Part shown: positions 11,168 to 17,102 of the stretch, in pieces
Position numbering within the stretch: the first letter of the stretch is position 1
Layout of the letters: the number at the start of each line of letters is the position of its first letter
NCBI RefSeq assembly: GCF_021191635.1
Contig: NZ_JAIWPR010000002.1
Span: 248,001 to 312,000 of the forward strand
DNA length: 64,000 nucleotides
Direction of reading: 5' to 3'
Source: Alterluteimonas quercicellularis
GTDB taxonomy: Bacteria; Pseudomonadota; Gammaproteobacteria; Xanthomonadales; Xanthomonadaceae
Program-made: the position numbers and the translations under genes
The notes under the pieces: generated by a model
Told to the model about the DNA's origin: nothing
The model's input: the letters and a program-made list of their open reading frames with translations, nothing else
The model's database searches: none

Positions 11168-11550
11168 GCGGAGGCCCCCGGCGAGGTCGACCAGTTCGGA
11201 GCGTTCGGGTTGCGCTGCACACGGATGCTCGACGCCGCACGCACCACCACGGCACTCATTAGGATCGAAATCGCCTGATCGACGCGGGTCAGACCCATCA
11301 GCTGCTGCCAGTGTTCCGGCATCGCCAACAGCGGGCCGGTGATGTATGCCATCAGCGCGGGCGCAGCCCACTCGTTGGCGACGAACAGCACGCCGGCGAA
11401 GGTGATCAGCTTCTCGATCCAGCGCCAGACCGCGCCACCAAGATAGAAGATCAGGAACATGCCCCACTTACGACGCATGAGCCACCCCGACAACGCGGTG
11501 AGCATGCGACCAATGGCGGGGATCAGACGAAGCAGCGCGAGAATGGGCAT
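11164..11550 (-). CDS. pVI-like minor virion protein (DUF2523 family)
   Basis: A 128-residue hydrophobic protein with three predicted membrane segments (about 5-22, 29-52 and 85-105), matching the DUF2523 family that replaces pVI in Xanthomonad and Vibrio inoviruses. In the M13 model pVI caps the virion end together with pIII. The gene follows the adsorption-protein gene by three bases and its stop overlaps the zot start (ATGA), the normal gIII-gVI-gI order. No cysteines stand out, and the C-terminal 20 residues are polar (NPNAPNWSTSPG). Confidence 0.85.
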   Translation of the reverse strand: MPILALLRLIPAIGRMLTALSGWLMRRKWGMFLIFYLGGAVWRWIEKLITFAGVLFVANEWAAPALMAYITGPLLAMPEHWQQLMGLTRVDQAISILMSAVVVRAASSIRVQRNPNAPNWSTSPGASA

Positions 11551-11553
11551 GGA

Positions 11554-13053
11554 TCAGCCTCCGGCCATGATGCGAAATGCCATGAAGTAGGCGAGCGCGA
11601 GAACGAGATAGGACAGGCTGGCGAGCAGCGTGCAGAGCGGCGCCAGGTCGAACGGGATGCTGACCCCACCAACGTCGATGGACGGGATCGTGGGGCACGA
11701 ACCGGCCATGAAGCGGCTGTCATCGATCTGCGAAAGAAACCAGTCCGTGTTGCGCAGCGACTGGGTTTCGCCGAACGGGTTCTCGTCGAGATCCCACGGG
11801 GTTTCGCCAGGCTCTTCATCGCCCGCGCTGATGACGCCATCCACGTCGTTCGAGGGACCGTCGAAGTCGAAGCCGTCGAGGTCGGAGCCCCAGGCATCGC
11901 ACCGCGCACGCCACTGGATTTGCGCCAGGCCACAGCCAACCGGATCGCCAGAACACACCGGAGGGGATGCACACCCTTCCCCGCCAGCGAACGAACCGCC
12001 GTCATCGTCGCCGTCGCCATCGCCGTTGCCACCACCACCGCCGCCACCACCAACGGGGCGCCCGCTGTTGTTACCGGGCGATGCATCGGTGCCGTTCCCA
12101 GTCTTGTTGTTCTGGGTCGTGGTCGTGGTGTTCGAACCGTCCGGCCTCTTGATCGTCGTCGTGACCGGCGGACCGTTCGGCGTCAGCGTATCGCCCGACG
12201 GCGTGGTGGGGCTGTTCGGCGGCTTTGGCTGCGTTCCAGGGCCGCGCGTCTGCATGGTGTCGCCGTCGCCCTTGTCCCCGGTCTCGCCTGGCGTCCAACA
12301 GATTTCGCGCCCACTACTGGCGGTGTAGCACTGGTCGCCATTCGGGTAGACGCACAAGGTCTGATTGAACCCGGTCGAACCCACGTCCTGGCAGAGATTC
12401 GGCGGATCATCGTCAGGATCGGCCGACGGCCCATCGCCGATGGGTGGCGTGCCGCAGGTCTCACCGGTCCAGTGCATGGCGCCGAAGCACATGCCTGTAG
12501 GCATGTCGCCGACGTGTGTGCAGCCACCGCCGCGCTGGGCGATGACGCAGCCGTCCACGCAATGCGAGCCACCTACCCCGCTGAAAATGCGGTCACGATA
12601 CTGTGCACTGTCATTGCGTCGCTGGCACTCGCGTGGATCAAAACATTGCTTTAACTCGTCGTTCCACTCGCTGCCAGCAGGGCACGCTTGGTTCCACGAC
12701 ACCGTACCGATGTTGTTACCAGATCGCCCACCTGTGCAACGCGCGATCACTCCATAACGACCCGACGCACTACCAGCAGACCCCGACTCGATGTAAATCT
12801 GCCCAGGCGGGCCAAGCGTGGGATAAGCGCTGGAACACCCCCAACTCGCTTGACCCGCTGGCGGACCCATTGACTGCGCCCACGCATACGCTTCCGCCTG
12901 CGTCCCGCAAGCCGCACCGAACGTACCGAAGGGAACGCACTCCGCACGCGCGACACCTAGAACGCCAAGGAGCGCGTACACCGCAACACCAACGATGATC
13001 CACACGAGACGGCGCACGGCAGTGCGAGCAATCAGCCGGCGCACGTCAGTCAC
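11554..13053 (-). CDS. Phage adsorption / minor coat protein (pIII-like, TspB-like)
   Basis: Receptor-binding tip protein, 499 residues. It starts with GTG at 13053 and has a signal peptide (VWIIVGVAVYALLGVLGVARA) and a cysteine-rich N-terminal domain to about residue 275. A low-complexity Pro/Thr/Asn then Gly/Asp linker follows (about 290-370, including an eight-glycine run). A second Cys-containing domain and a C-terminal membrane anchor (CTLLASLSYLVLALAYFMAF) complete it. Domain-linker-domain-anchor is the pIII plan, and gene position agrees. The N-terminal domains decide host range (probably type IV pili) and are not recognisable beyond that. The start overlaps the end of the 24-residue gene. 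Confidence 0.87.
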   Translation of the reverse strand: MTDVRRLIARTAVRRLVWIIVGVAVYALLGVLGVARAECVPFGTFGAACGTQAEAYAWAQSMGPPAGQASWGCSSAYPTLGPPGQIYIESGSAGSASGRYGVIARCTGGRSGNNIGTVSWNQACPAGSEWNDELKQCFDPRECQRRNDSAQYRDRIFSGVGGSHCVDGCVIAQRGGGCTHVGDMPTGMCFGAMHWTGETCGTPPIGDGPSADPDDDPPNLCQDVGSTGFNQTLCVYPNGDQCYTASSGREICWTPGETGDKGDGDTMQTRGPGTQPKPPNSPTTPSGDTLTPNGPPVTTTIKRPDGSNTTTTTQNNKTGNGTDASPGNNSGRPVGGGGGGGGNGDGDGDDDGGSFAGGEGCASPPVCSGDPVGCGLAQIQWRARCDAWGSDLDGFDFDGPSNDVDGVISAGDEEPGETPWDLDENPFGETQSLRNTDWFLSQIDDSRFMAGSCPTIPSIDVGGVSIPFDLAPLCTLLASLSYLVLALAYFMAFRIMAGG

Positions 13054-13120
13054 CCGCCAGAACTTGCAGCGCGAGCCACGTGGTGGCGACGATCAGCCAC
13101 CCGGCGTAGTCCATGAACAT
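13046..13120 (-). CDS. 24-residue hydrophobic peptide, pVII/pIX-like minor coat candidate
   Basis: A short frame with a good ribosome-binding site (GGAGAACGACCG before ATG at 13120) encodes 24 residues, MFMDYAGWLIVATTWLALQV plus LAGD, almost all of it one membrane span. Its stop overlaps the GTG start of the adsorption gene (GTGACTGA). Length, hydrophobicity and position (between major coat and pIII) match the tiny pVII/pIX proteins that start virion assembly. Being under 30 codons it is easily missed by gene callers. The assignment is by position and form only; sequence identity to known pVII/pIX is not claimed. Confidence 0.7.
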   Translation of the reverse strand: MFMDYAGWLIVATTWLALQVLAGD

Positions 13121-13135
13121 CGGTCGTTCTCCATG

Positions 13136-13160
13136 AAAAACCCCCGGCCGAAGCCGGGGG
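13136..13160 (-). terminator. Strong rho-independent terminator after the major coat gene
   Basis: On the minus strand CCCCCGGC-TTCG-GCCGGGGG is followed by TTTTT. A perfect 8-bp stem with a stable TTCG tetraloop sits 13 bp after the coat gene stop. Filamentous phages place a terminator here to keep coat mRNA high relative to the downstream assembly genes. Confidence 0.92.
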
Positions 13161-13173
13161 CGGTGGGGGTCGA

Positions 13174-13407
13174 TTACTTGACCAGGAAGGCGGTGACCCA
13201 GCGGTACACGATGCCGGCACCCGCCGCGGTCACCATCGCGGCACCCACGGCGGCGATGGCCGTGGCCGCGGCCGCGAACGCCGCGGTGGCACCCGAGGTG
13301 TCCGGACCGTCCTGCGCCATGACCACGCCGCTGAGCAGCGCCAGACCCACGCCGGCGCCCACCTTCCTGACCGTGTTGAAACGGCCCACCTGCTGCTGCA
13401 TTTCCAT
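13174..13407 (-). CDS. Major coat protein (pVIII-like)
   Basis: A 77-residue precursor with a signal sequence (VRKVGAGVGLALLSGVVMAQ; probable cleavage after residue 31 or so) and a mature part of about 45 residues. The mature part has the inovirus coat plan: a short acidic N-terminus (DGPDTSG), an alanine-rich helical middle (ATAAFAAAATAIAAVGAAMV) and a short basic end (YRWVTAFLVK). Thousands of copies would coat the ssDNA. It is followed by the strong terminator and preceded by a 34-bp gap from the upstream small membrane protein. Confidence 0.92.
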   Translation of the reverse strand: MEMQQQVGRFNTVRKVGAGVGLALLSGVVMAQDGPDTSGATAAFAAAATAIAAVGAAMVTAAGAGIVYRWVTAFLVK

Positions 13408-13441
13408 GTTGCTTCTCCTGCCGCGCGGAGGGTATCGGACC

Positions 13442-13645
13442 CTACGCGCGCGGCCATATGAACCGCCTCAACGCTTTGAGCCCCCACGCCACGCCGATGA
13501 CCGTGATCATCCCGCCTGAAATGAGGAACCCTTCCGCAACCGAGAGAGGCGGCAGAATGCCCGGCTGCGAAATCCACACAGGTGCATGGCATGTCCCGGT
13601 TTCGGCGTCGAACTCGTGGATGGGACATGCCTGCACCAAGGTCAT
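13442..13645 (-). CDS. Small phage membrane protein (67 residues)
   Basis: A 67-residue protein with a short cytoplasmic or periplasmic N-terminal part carrying two cysteines (ACPIHEFDAETGTCH) and one membrane segment (about 37-57, LSVAEGFLISGGMITVIGVAWG) ending in a basic tail (KALRRFIWPRA). It sits between the ssDNA-binding protein and the major coat gene, where related inoviruses often encode a small coat or assembly protein. It begins three bases after the ssDNA-binding protein gene ends. Its specific role is unknown; a pVII/pIX equivalent is possible, competing with the 24-residue gene. Confidence 0.75.
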   Translation of the reverse strand: MTLVQACPIHEFDAETGTCHAPVWISQPGILPPLSVAEGFLISGGMITVIGVAWGLKALRRFIWPRA

Positions 13646-13648
13646 GGC

Positions 13649-13930
13649 TCAGGCCGCCTTGGAGGCGGCCGCAGTCGGCGCACGGACGGGCACCAGCGGC
13701 AGGCGACGCGCGAGCTTGAGATCGCCGAAGTCGCCCACGCTGATCGCGTCTTCCAGGTCGAGGCTGTACTCGCCGACGGCGAAGGCGTCGTTCTTGCCCA
13801 GGTCGAGCCGGATGCGCTGCCGGAAGTTGCGGCACTCGGCGGTCGCTTCCTGCGTGCGGATGACGCCGGAGCGGTCGCCCTTCTGCCACCGCTTCTCTTC
13901 CACATAGGTGCTGGAAATCGTGATCTTCAT
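13649..13930 (-). CDS. Phage ssDNA-binding protein (gpV-like)
   Basis: A 93-residue protein beginning MKITISSTYVEEKRWQKGDR, with an OB-fold-like beta-rich sequence through EYSLDLEDAISVGDFGDLKL and a Pro/Ala-rich tail. It corresponds to the helix-destabilising protein that coats the replicated single strand before packaging and can repress translation of early genes. It overlaps the end of the replication gene by four bases (ATGA), the standard gII-gV order. A longer in-frame start exists at 14008 but overlaps the replication gene deeply and adds non-family residues. Confidence 0.87.
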   Translation of the reverse strand: MKITISSTYVEEKRWQKGDRSGVIRTQEATAECRNFRQRIRLDLGKNDAFAVGEYSLDLEDAISVGDFGDLKLARRLPLVPVRAPTAAASKAA

Positions 13931-14961
13931 GGTGATGTGGTCTCGTTGATGGAGCGTTCGATGGATGCGCGGACATGCGCGTGCAGATCGCCTTGAATTG
14001 ACTTCCATCGACCGGGGCGATCAGTCCGGAGGACGGTTTCTTGCAGCCACAAATAGAAGTCGTCGGGGCTGTCGAAACAGGAGGCAAAGACGCCGAGCGT
14101 CGTGCCGGCTTGGGTACGCAGGAAACGCTCAGCAGCACCAACGCTGGTATCGACGATCTGCTCACGAAGACCGAGCCGCTCGACTTCGCCGATCACGAAG
14201 GCTTCGAGCATCGGATAGGCAGCGCCGAAGTACTTGCCAGGGTTGCGCAGCACATCGTTCGGCAGGTCGATGCGCTTGGCGTACAGACGCAGCTCGCAAC
14301 GCGTGTGGGGCGACTCCGGGTCACCAAGCTGCTTGCCCTTCTCGTAAATGTTGAGCTGCTTGTGGCCGCGCTGGCCGACGTAGAACGAGCAACCTTTTCC
14401 GCTATCCATGTCGTCGACTCGCTGCGCGTACGGCGGACGACCGTTCATCGTGAACTCTCCCGCTTTATAGAGATCGACGAACGTCTGAACGTTGAAGGTT
14501 TCGCCTGTCAGATCGTCCACGGCGATATCGACGTGGGACACGCGACCGTGGAGGTCGTCAAGGCGGTCAGCGACCTGGTGCCAGTACGGGACGTAGCCGC
14601 ACCCCTGCCCCGTCAGGCTGATCTGAATCGCACCGTCGTCACGTCGGCCGATCTTCCCGCACACCTCGCCGAGGGCATCGACCATCGTGGCCGAGCGGTC
14701 ATAGAAGTTGAAAACGCGATCCTGTAGGGGGCCCACGGCAATTGAAGTGCCCGTGCCGAAGACGTACCGCAGCACTTCGGTCATGGGCATCTTCCGGAAC
14801 AGCTTTTTCGCCTTCTCGCTGTCCAGAACAGCCACGCAGAAATCGATGATCGGAGCCGTCAGCGTGGACTGAGACTTTTGGCCCGTGTTACTGCCCGGGC
14901 CAACCGGCCTCCGGCCGGCACTTGCACGCTCGGACTGGTGAAAAGGGTGGCCGTCAGGCAT
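13927..14961 (-). CDS. Phage replication initiation protein (gpII-like, Rep_trans family)
   Basis: A 344-residue rolling-circle initiator that would nick the phage plus-strand origin. The family core is visible: a beta strand IIDFCVAVLD, the metal-binding-like SHVDIAVDDL stretch (about residue 145), the FYVGQRGHKQLNIYEKG motif that contains the catalytic tyrosine candidate, and an RCELRLYAKRI strand. It starts at 14961 (MPDGHPFHQ), overlapping the upstream 213-residue gene by eight bases; a 46-residue in-frame N-terminal extension lies over that gene and is not used. It is followed by gpV with ATGA coupling. Confidence 0.9.
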   Translation of the reverse strand: MPDGHPFHQSERASAGRRPVGPGSNTGQKSQSTLTAPIIDFCVAVLDSEKAKKLFRKMPMTEVLRYVFGTGTSIAVGPLQDRVFNFYDRSATMVDALGEVCGKIGRRDDGAIQISLTGQGCGYVPYWHQVADRLDDLHGRVSHVDIAVDDLTGETFNVQTFVDLYKAGEFTMNGRPPYAQRVDDMDSGKGCSFYVGQRGHKQLNIYEKGKQLGDPESPHTRCELRLYAKRIDLPNDVLRNPGKYFGAAYPMLEAFVIGEVERLGLREQIVDTSVGAAERFLRTQAGTTLGVFASCFDSPDDFYLWLQETVLRTDRPGRWKSIQGDLHAHVRASIERSINETTSP

Positions 14962-15595
14962 GGGCCACCTCCACGGCGACCCGCGAAGATGCCGCCAGGT
15001 CGACCAACCAGGTCGCGAGAGACCGAGGTGTGTGTTCGCGCTCTGCCTTGGAGGTCTCCGGACGCCATTCGGGATCACCCTTGCGGATGCGACTCCCATC
15101 GGGCCTGGTCCGCTTCTGAGCGATTACGTGCGAGGCGTAGCCGAGGCGAAGCGGCAAGGTCGGCACATCCGCCGGCTCAACTCCGACGATGTAGAGCCAA
15201 GTGGCCTTGTCCGCGCGATGGCCCCAAGCGCTTTGCAGGATGGGAAGGGTCCAGCCGCCGAAGCGATCACGGCAGCCAGGTGCGGGCAGGCCCGCCACCG
15301 GCCACAAGGTGGACCAGGCTGGATGCTCAAGCACGCCACCCCAGCGACGAACCTGGTCCACCGCCAGCAGCGCCAAGTCACGCTCACCCGGTGCCGCGGT
15401 AACGAACGAGCGCAGCCTGCCCCAGGACCGGCAAGGGGGATGCGCAACGACAGATGTCCCACCGAGCCAGGTTCGGGCGTCTCTGTCGATGTCGAAGACA
15501 TCGCAACGCGGATCGGACTTGTAGACAGAATCGCGCCGAGCGAACAGCACGGCGACGGACAGGCGGGCCTGATTGAAACGCGAGCCGTCAGCCAT
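14954..15595 (-). CDS. Phage protein with cytosine-methyltransferase-like motifs, function unknown
   Basis: A 213-residue early phage protein. Residues 30-60 read CDVFDIDRDARTW then VVAHPPCRSWG, and about 30 residues on comes GGVLEHPAWSTLW. The acidic DID, the PPC and the E-P pieces are spaced like motifs II, IV and VI of C5-cytosine methyltransferases, but the FxGxG SAM-binding motif I is not seen and no target-recognition domain can be delimited. It may be a reduced or inactive methyltransferase relative. It lies directly upstream of the replication gene (8-bp overlap), so it may mark or bind phage DNA. The motif reading is my inference. Confidence 0.6.
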   Translation of the reverse strand: MADGSRFNQARLSVAVLFARRDSVYKSDPRCDVFDIDRDARTWLGGTSVVAHPPCRSWGRLRSFVTAAPGERDLALLAVDQVRRWGGVLEHPAWSTLWPVAGLPAPGCRDRFGGWTLPILQSAWGHRADKATWLYIVGVEPADVPTLPLRLGYASHVIAQKRTRPDGSRIRKGDPEWRPETSKAEREHTPRSLATWLVDLAASSRVAVEVAHA

Positions 15596-15713
15596 TGCGG
15601 CGGATCCGGACAGCGAGCATGCCCACGAACATGCAGATGCAGCCGAGCGCGTAGCCGGCTGCCAGCAGGTGGTAGGGGTCAGCGGTGGCGATGAGCAGCG
15701 AAAGGGCCCTCAT
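15588..15713 (-). CDS. 41-residue phage membrane peptide
   Basis: Not recognised. It has 41 residues, MRALSLLIATADPYHLLAAG then YALGCICMFVGMLAVRIRRNG, with one strong membrane span (about 15-36) and a basic C-terminus. Coupled on both sides: its ATG overlaps the stop of the 68-residue gene (ATGA) and its stop overlaps the start of the 213-residue gene by eight bases, which supports real translation. It is below the length most annotation pipelines keep. Confidence 0.65.
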   Translation of the reverse strand: MRALSLLIATADPYHLLAAGYALGCICMFVGMLAVRIRRNG

Positions 15714-15916
15714 GGCCCCACCACGGGAAGAGCGGGTTTGCACTGGATGGGGGCAGGCGATGCTGCACAGGGCTCCGGCAGCCTGTCGGGCGCTTCGGCG
15801 GCCGCGACAGCGTGGACGTGGACGGACCGCTCGATGCACGCGGCCAGCTCGTCGAGGGTGGCGGTGCGGCCCCGCCAGGTCACCACGCGTGTGCCAGGGA
15901 CGGTGAAGGCGCTCAT
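15710..15916 (-). CDS. Hypothetical early phage protein (68 residues)
   Basis: Not recognised. The 68 residues begin MSAFTVPGTRVVTWRGRTAT, with a polar, alanine/proline-rich second half and two cysteines (CAAS, CKP). No signal peptide or membrane span is present. It is part of a chain of four overlapping small genes leading to the replication gene: its start overlaps the 59-residue gene stop and its stop overlaps the 41-residue gene start, each by the ATGA junction. The tight coupling is the main evidence that it is a gene. Confidence 0.65.
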   Translation of the reverse strand: MSAFTVPGTRVVTWRGRTATLDELAACIERSVHVHAVAAAEAPDRLPEPCAASPAPIQCKPALPVVGP

Positions 15917-16092
15917 CGGATTGCAGCCCGGAGCGCGTGCTGATCGTCCAGCTCGAGGCGGGCGGCGTCCGCGATCGCGTGCCAGAACTCGACCGGCAGG
16001 GCGTCGGCGTACAAGTCCGGCTGCATGCCAAGCTGCTCGGCCATCGCGAGCGCGATCCGCGCGCCGCGCTCCGTGTCGGTGATTCGGCTCAT
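15913..16092 (-). CDS. Hypothetical early phage protein (59 residues), first gene of the phage operon
   Basis: Not recognised. The frame from ATG 16092 encodes 59 residues, MSRITDTERGARIALAMAEQ onward, predicted helical and acidic, with an EFWHAIADAARLELDDQ segment. The ribosome-binding site is weak (GGGATAGGGC). It ends in an ATGA overlap with the 68-residue gene and starts 133 bp from the divergent regulator, so it would be the first gene of the long minus-strand phage transcript. A small DNA-binding or regulatory protein is possible but nothing proves it. Confidence 0.6.
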   Translation of the reverse strand: MSRITDTERGARIALAMAEQLGMQPDLYADALPVEFWHAIADAARLELDDQHALRAAIR

Positions 16093-16156
16093 GCCCTATC
16101 CCCTGCCCTACGCCCTAGAAACGCCCCCGGCGGCTAGGGCACCAGCACGGGAGCGG

Positions 16157-16175
16157 CGTTCAGAAGTGCTGAACG
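16157..16175. promoter_or_regulatory. Candidate phage operator dyad
   Basis: CGTTCAG-AAGTG-CTGAACG is a perfect 7-bp inverted repeat in the 133-bp region between the divergent regulator (16226) and the early operon (16092). Half-sites CTGAAC recur at 16197 and 16217. Placement and spacing fit a dimeric helix-turn-helix repressor controlling both directions. Confidence 0.6.
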
Positions 16176-16225
16176 CGGGACGGATGTAAAGTGGCCCTGA
16201 ACTACCTGTCAAGGGGGGCTGAACG

Positions 16226-16882
16226 ATGGAAGTCGCAGAGATCATCGACGCCGCTAAGCGCGGCCGTGGGCTGGAGTCGGACTACGCCCTCGCGAAGGCG
16301 CTGAAGATCAGCAGATCAGCGGTATCCCAATGGCGAGACGGAAAACACCTGCCGAACGCCATCATGGCCGAAAAACTAGCTGTTTTCAGCGGTATTCCGC
16401 TGCATCAGGTAATCGGGATCATTGGCGAAGCACGGGCGCTTTCAACGGATGAAAAGCGTGTGTGGCGGAAGCTAGCAGCCGCCCTAGTTGTCGGCTTGGC
16501 GGTCATCGCCCCTACCGCCCATGCATCGAAGTTCCCGACAAACGGTAATTCGCACTCTACATTATGCGAAATAAAGAAATCGCAGGATTGCGGATCCTCG
16601 GGACCCGGGACGGGGCGCTCAGGCCTTGACCATCGCGTCGACCACCTTGCAAGCCATCAGCTTGTGACGGCGCGAGAGTCGGCGAAGCGAGGCAAGTACC
16701 CGGTCCTCGAGCTCATCCTGGGCGAAGTCGCGTCCGTGAACGGCCATCGTGAGGGCCCCGCCTTCGACGGGCCGGATCTCTCCCCGCCCCGTGGCCAGCC
16801 ATTCGAAGTAGACCTTCGTCACCACCGCGATGCGGGCGAGATGTTCGACGCTCGGATGGTTTCCGCCGACGCGCTCCCATAA
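16226..16882 (+). CDS. Phage helix-turn-helix regulator (DUF3693-like) with C-terminus altered by integration
   Basis: The N-terminal 75 residues are a clear helix-turn-helix domain (DYALAKALKISRSAVSQWRD at about 20-39), of the type found beside the origin of Xanthomonad inoviruses. After a short linker comes a membrane-like segment (KLAAALVVGLAVIAPTAHAS, about 83-102). The frame then crosses the attachment repeat at 16556-16572 (encoding STLCE) and continues about 100 residues in host DNA, antisense to the XRE gene. In the circular phage the same frame would instead continue as MIRRVWRDAARHIGRLIRRI and stop at 9354. The host-derived tail is therefore not a natural domain. Strong ribosome-binding site AGGGGGG before ATG 16226. 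Confidence 0.8.
   Translation: MEVAEIIDAAKRGRGLESDYALAKALKISRSAVSQWRDGKHLPNAIMAEKLAVFSGIPLHQVIGIIGEARALSTDEKRVWRKLAAALVVGLAVIAPTAHASKFPTNGNSHSTLCEIKKSQDCGSSGPGTGRSGLDHRVDHLASHQLVTARESAKRGKYPVLELILGEVASVNGHREGPAFDGPDLSPPRGQPFEVDLRHHRDAGEMFDARMVSADALP
16556..16572. other. Right prophage junction (attR), XerC half-site with degenerate XerD arm
   Basis: TCTACATTATGCGAAAT repeats the left junction exactly, but the XerD-side bases to its left (GGTAATTCGCAC) no longer match dif. One good and one degenerate arm is what a phage attP leaves behind after a single XerC-mediated exchange. Host DNA resumes at 16573. Confidence 0.85.
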
Positions 16883-16984
16883 AGCCACTGCACTGCGACT
16901 GACTCCGACCAAGGCAGCCAGATCCGTTTGCGACAGCTTCTCGAACGCGCGGACCTGCCTTATCCGGTCACCAATGGAAAGCAC
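16619..16984 (-). CDS. XRE-family transcriptional regulator
   Basis: A 121-residue DNA-binding protein. It starts with GTG at 16984 behind AAGGAG, and has an N-terminal Cro/CI-type helix-turn-helix (RIRQVRAFEKLSQTDLAALV, recognition helix SRSAVALWERVGGNHPS, residues about 6-45), followed by HLARIAVVTKVYFEWLATGRG, typical of XRE regulators. The C-terminal half is helical and charged with no ligand domain. It lies just outside the right prophage junction, so it is probably a host gene or the remnant of an older dif-inserted element. Its target is unknown. Confidence 0.8.
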   Translation of the reverse strand: MLSIGDRIRQVRAFEKLSQTDLAALVGVSRSAVALWERVGGNHPSVEHLARIAVVTKVYFEWLATGRGEIRPVEGGALTMAVHGRDFAQDELEDRVLASLRRLSRRHKLMACKVVDAMVKA

Positions 16985-17102
16985 GACATCTCCTTGTCAG
17001 GCCTATCGATGCATCGGCCCCGGCCGAATATAAGGAGATGCCCATTCCTCTACAAGAGGTCGAGCCGTACCGCGGACGCGGCCGGAACCGGTGTGCGGCG
17101 GG

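Larger units (their letters stand above)
9248..16572 (-). mobile_element. Filamentous (inovirus) prophage integrated at dif by host XerCD
   Basis: A 7.3-kb element bounded by a 17-bp direct repeat TCTACATTATGCGAAAT (9248-9264 and 16556-16572), which is the XerC half of dif. There is no integrase gene, as expected for phages that use host XerCD. Inside, the minus strand carries the full inovirus module order: small early genes, replication initiator, ssDNA-binding protein, small membrane protein, major coat, terminator, 24-residue minor coat candidate, adsorption protein, pVI-like protein and Zot/pI assembly ATPase. Plus-strand genes (regulator, DUF3653-like, 51-residue protein) flank the attachment point. 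Size and content match Xanthomonas/Stenotrophomonas phages of the phiLf/Cf1c type. All core genes are intact, so it may be active. Confidence 0.92.

Noticed and set aside
9875-11467. Longer start for zot at 11467
   Set aside because: The extra 100 residues lie antisense-like over the pVI-like gene; the ATGA-coupled start at 11167 places Walker A at residue 18 as in relatives.
9248-16572. A phage integrase or transposase in the mobile element
   Set aside because: None of the frames shows integrase motifs; dif-type ends indicate use of host XerCD.
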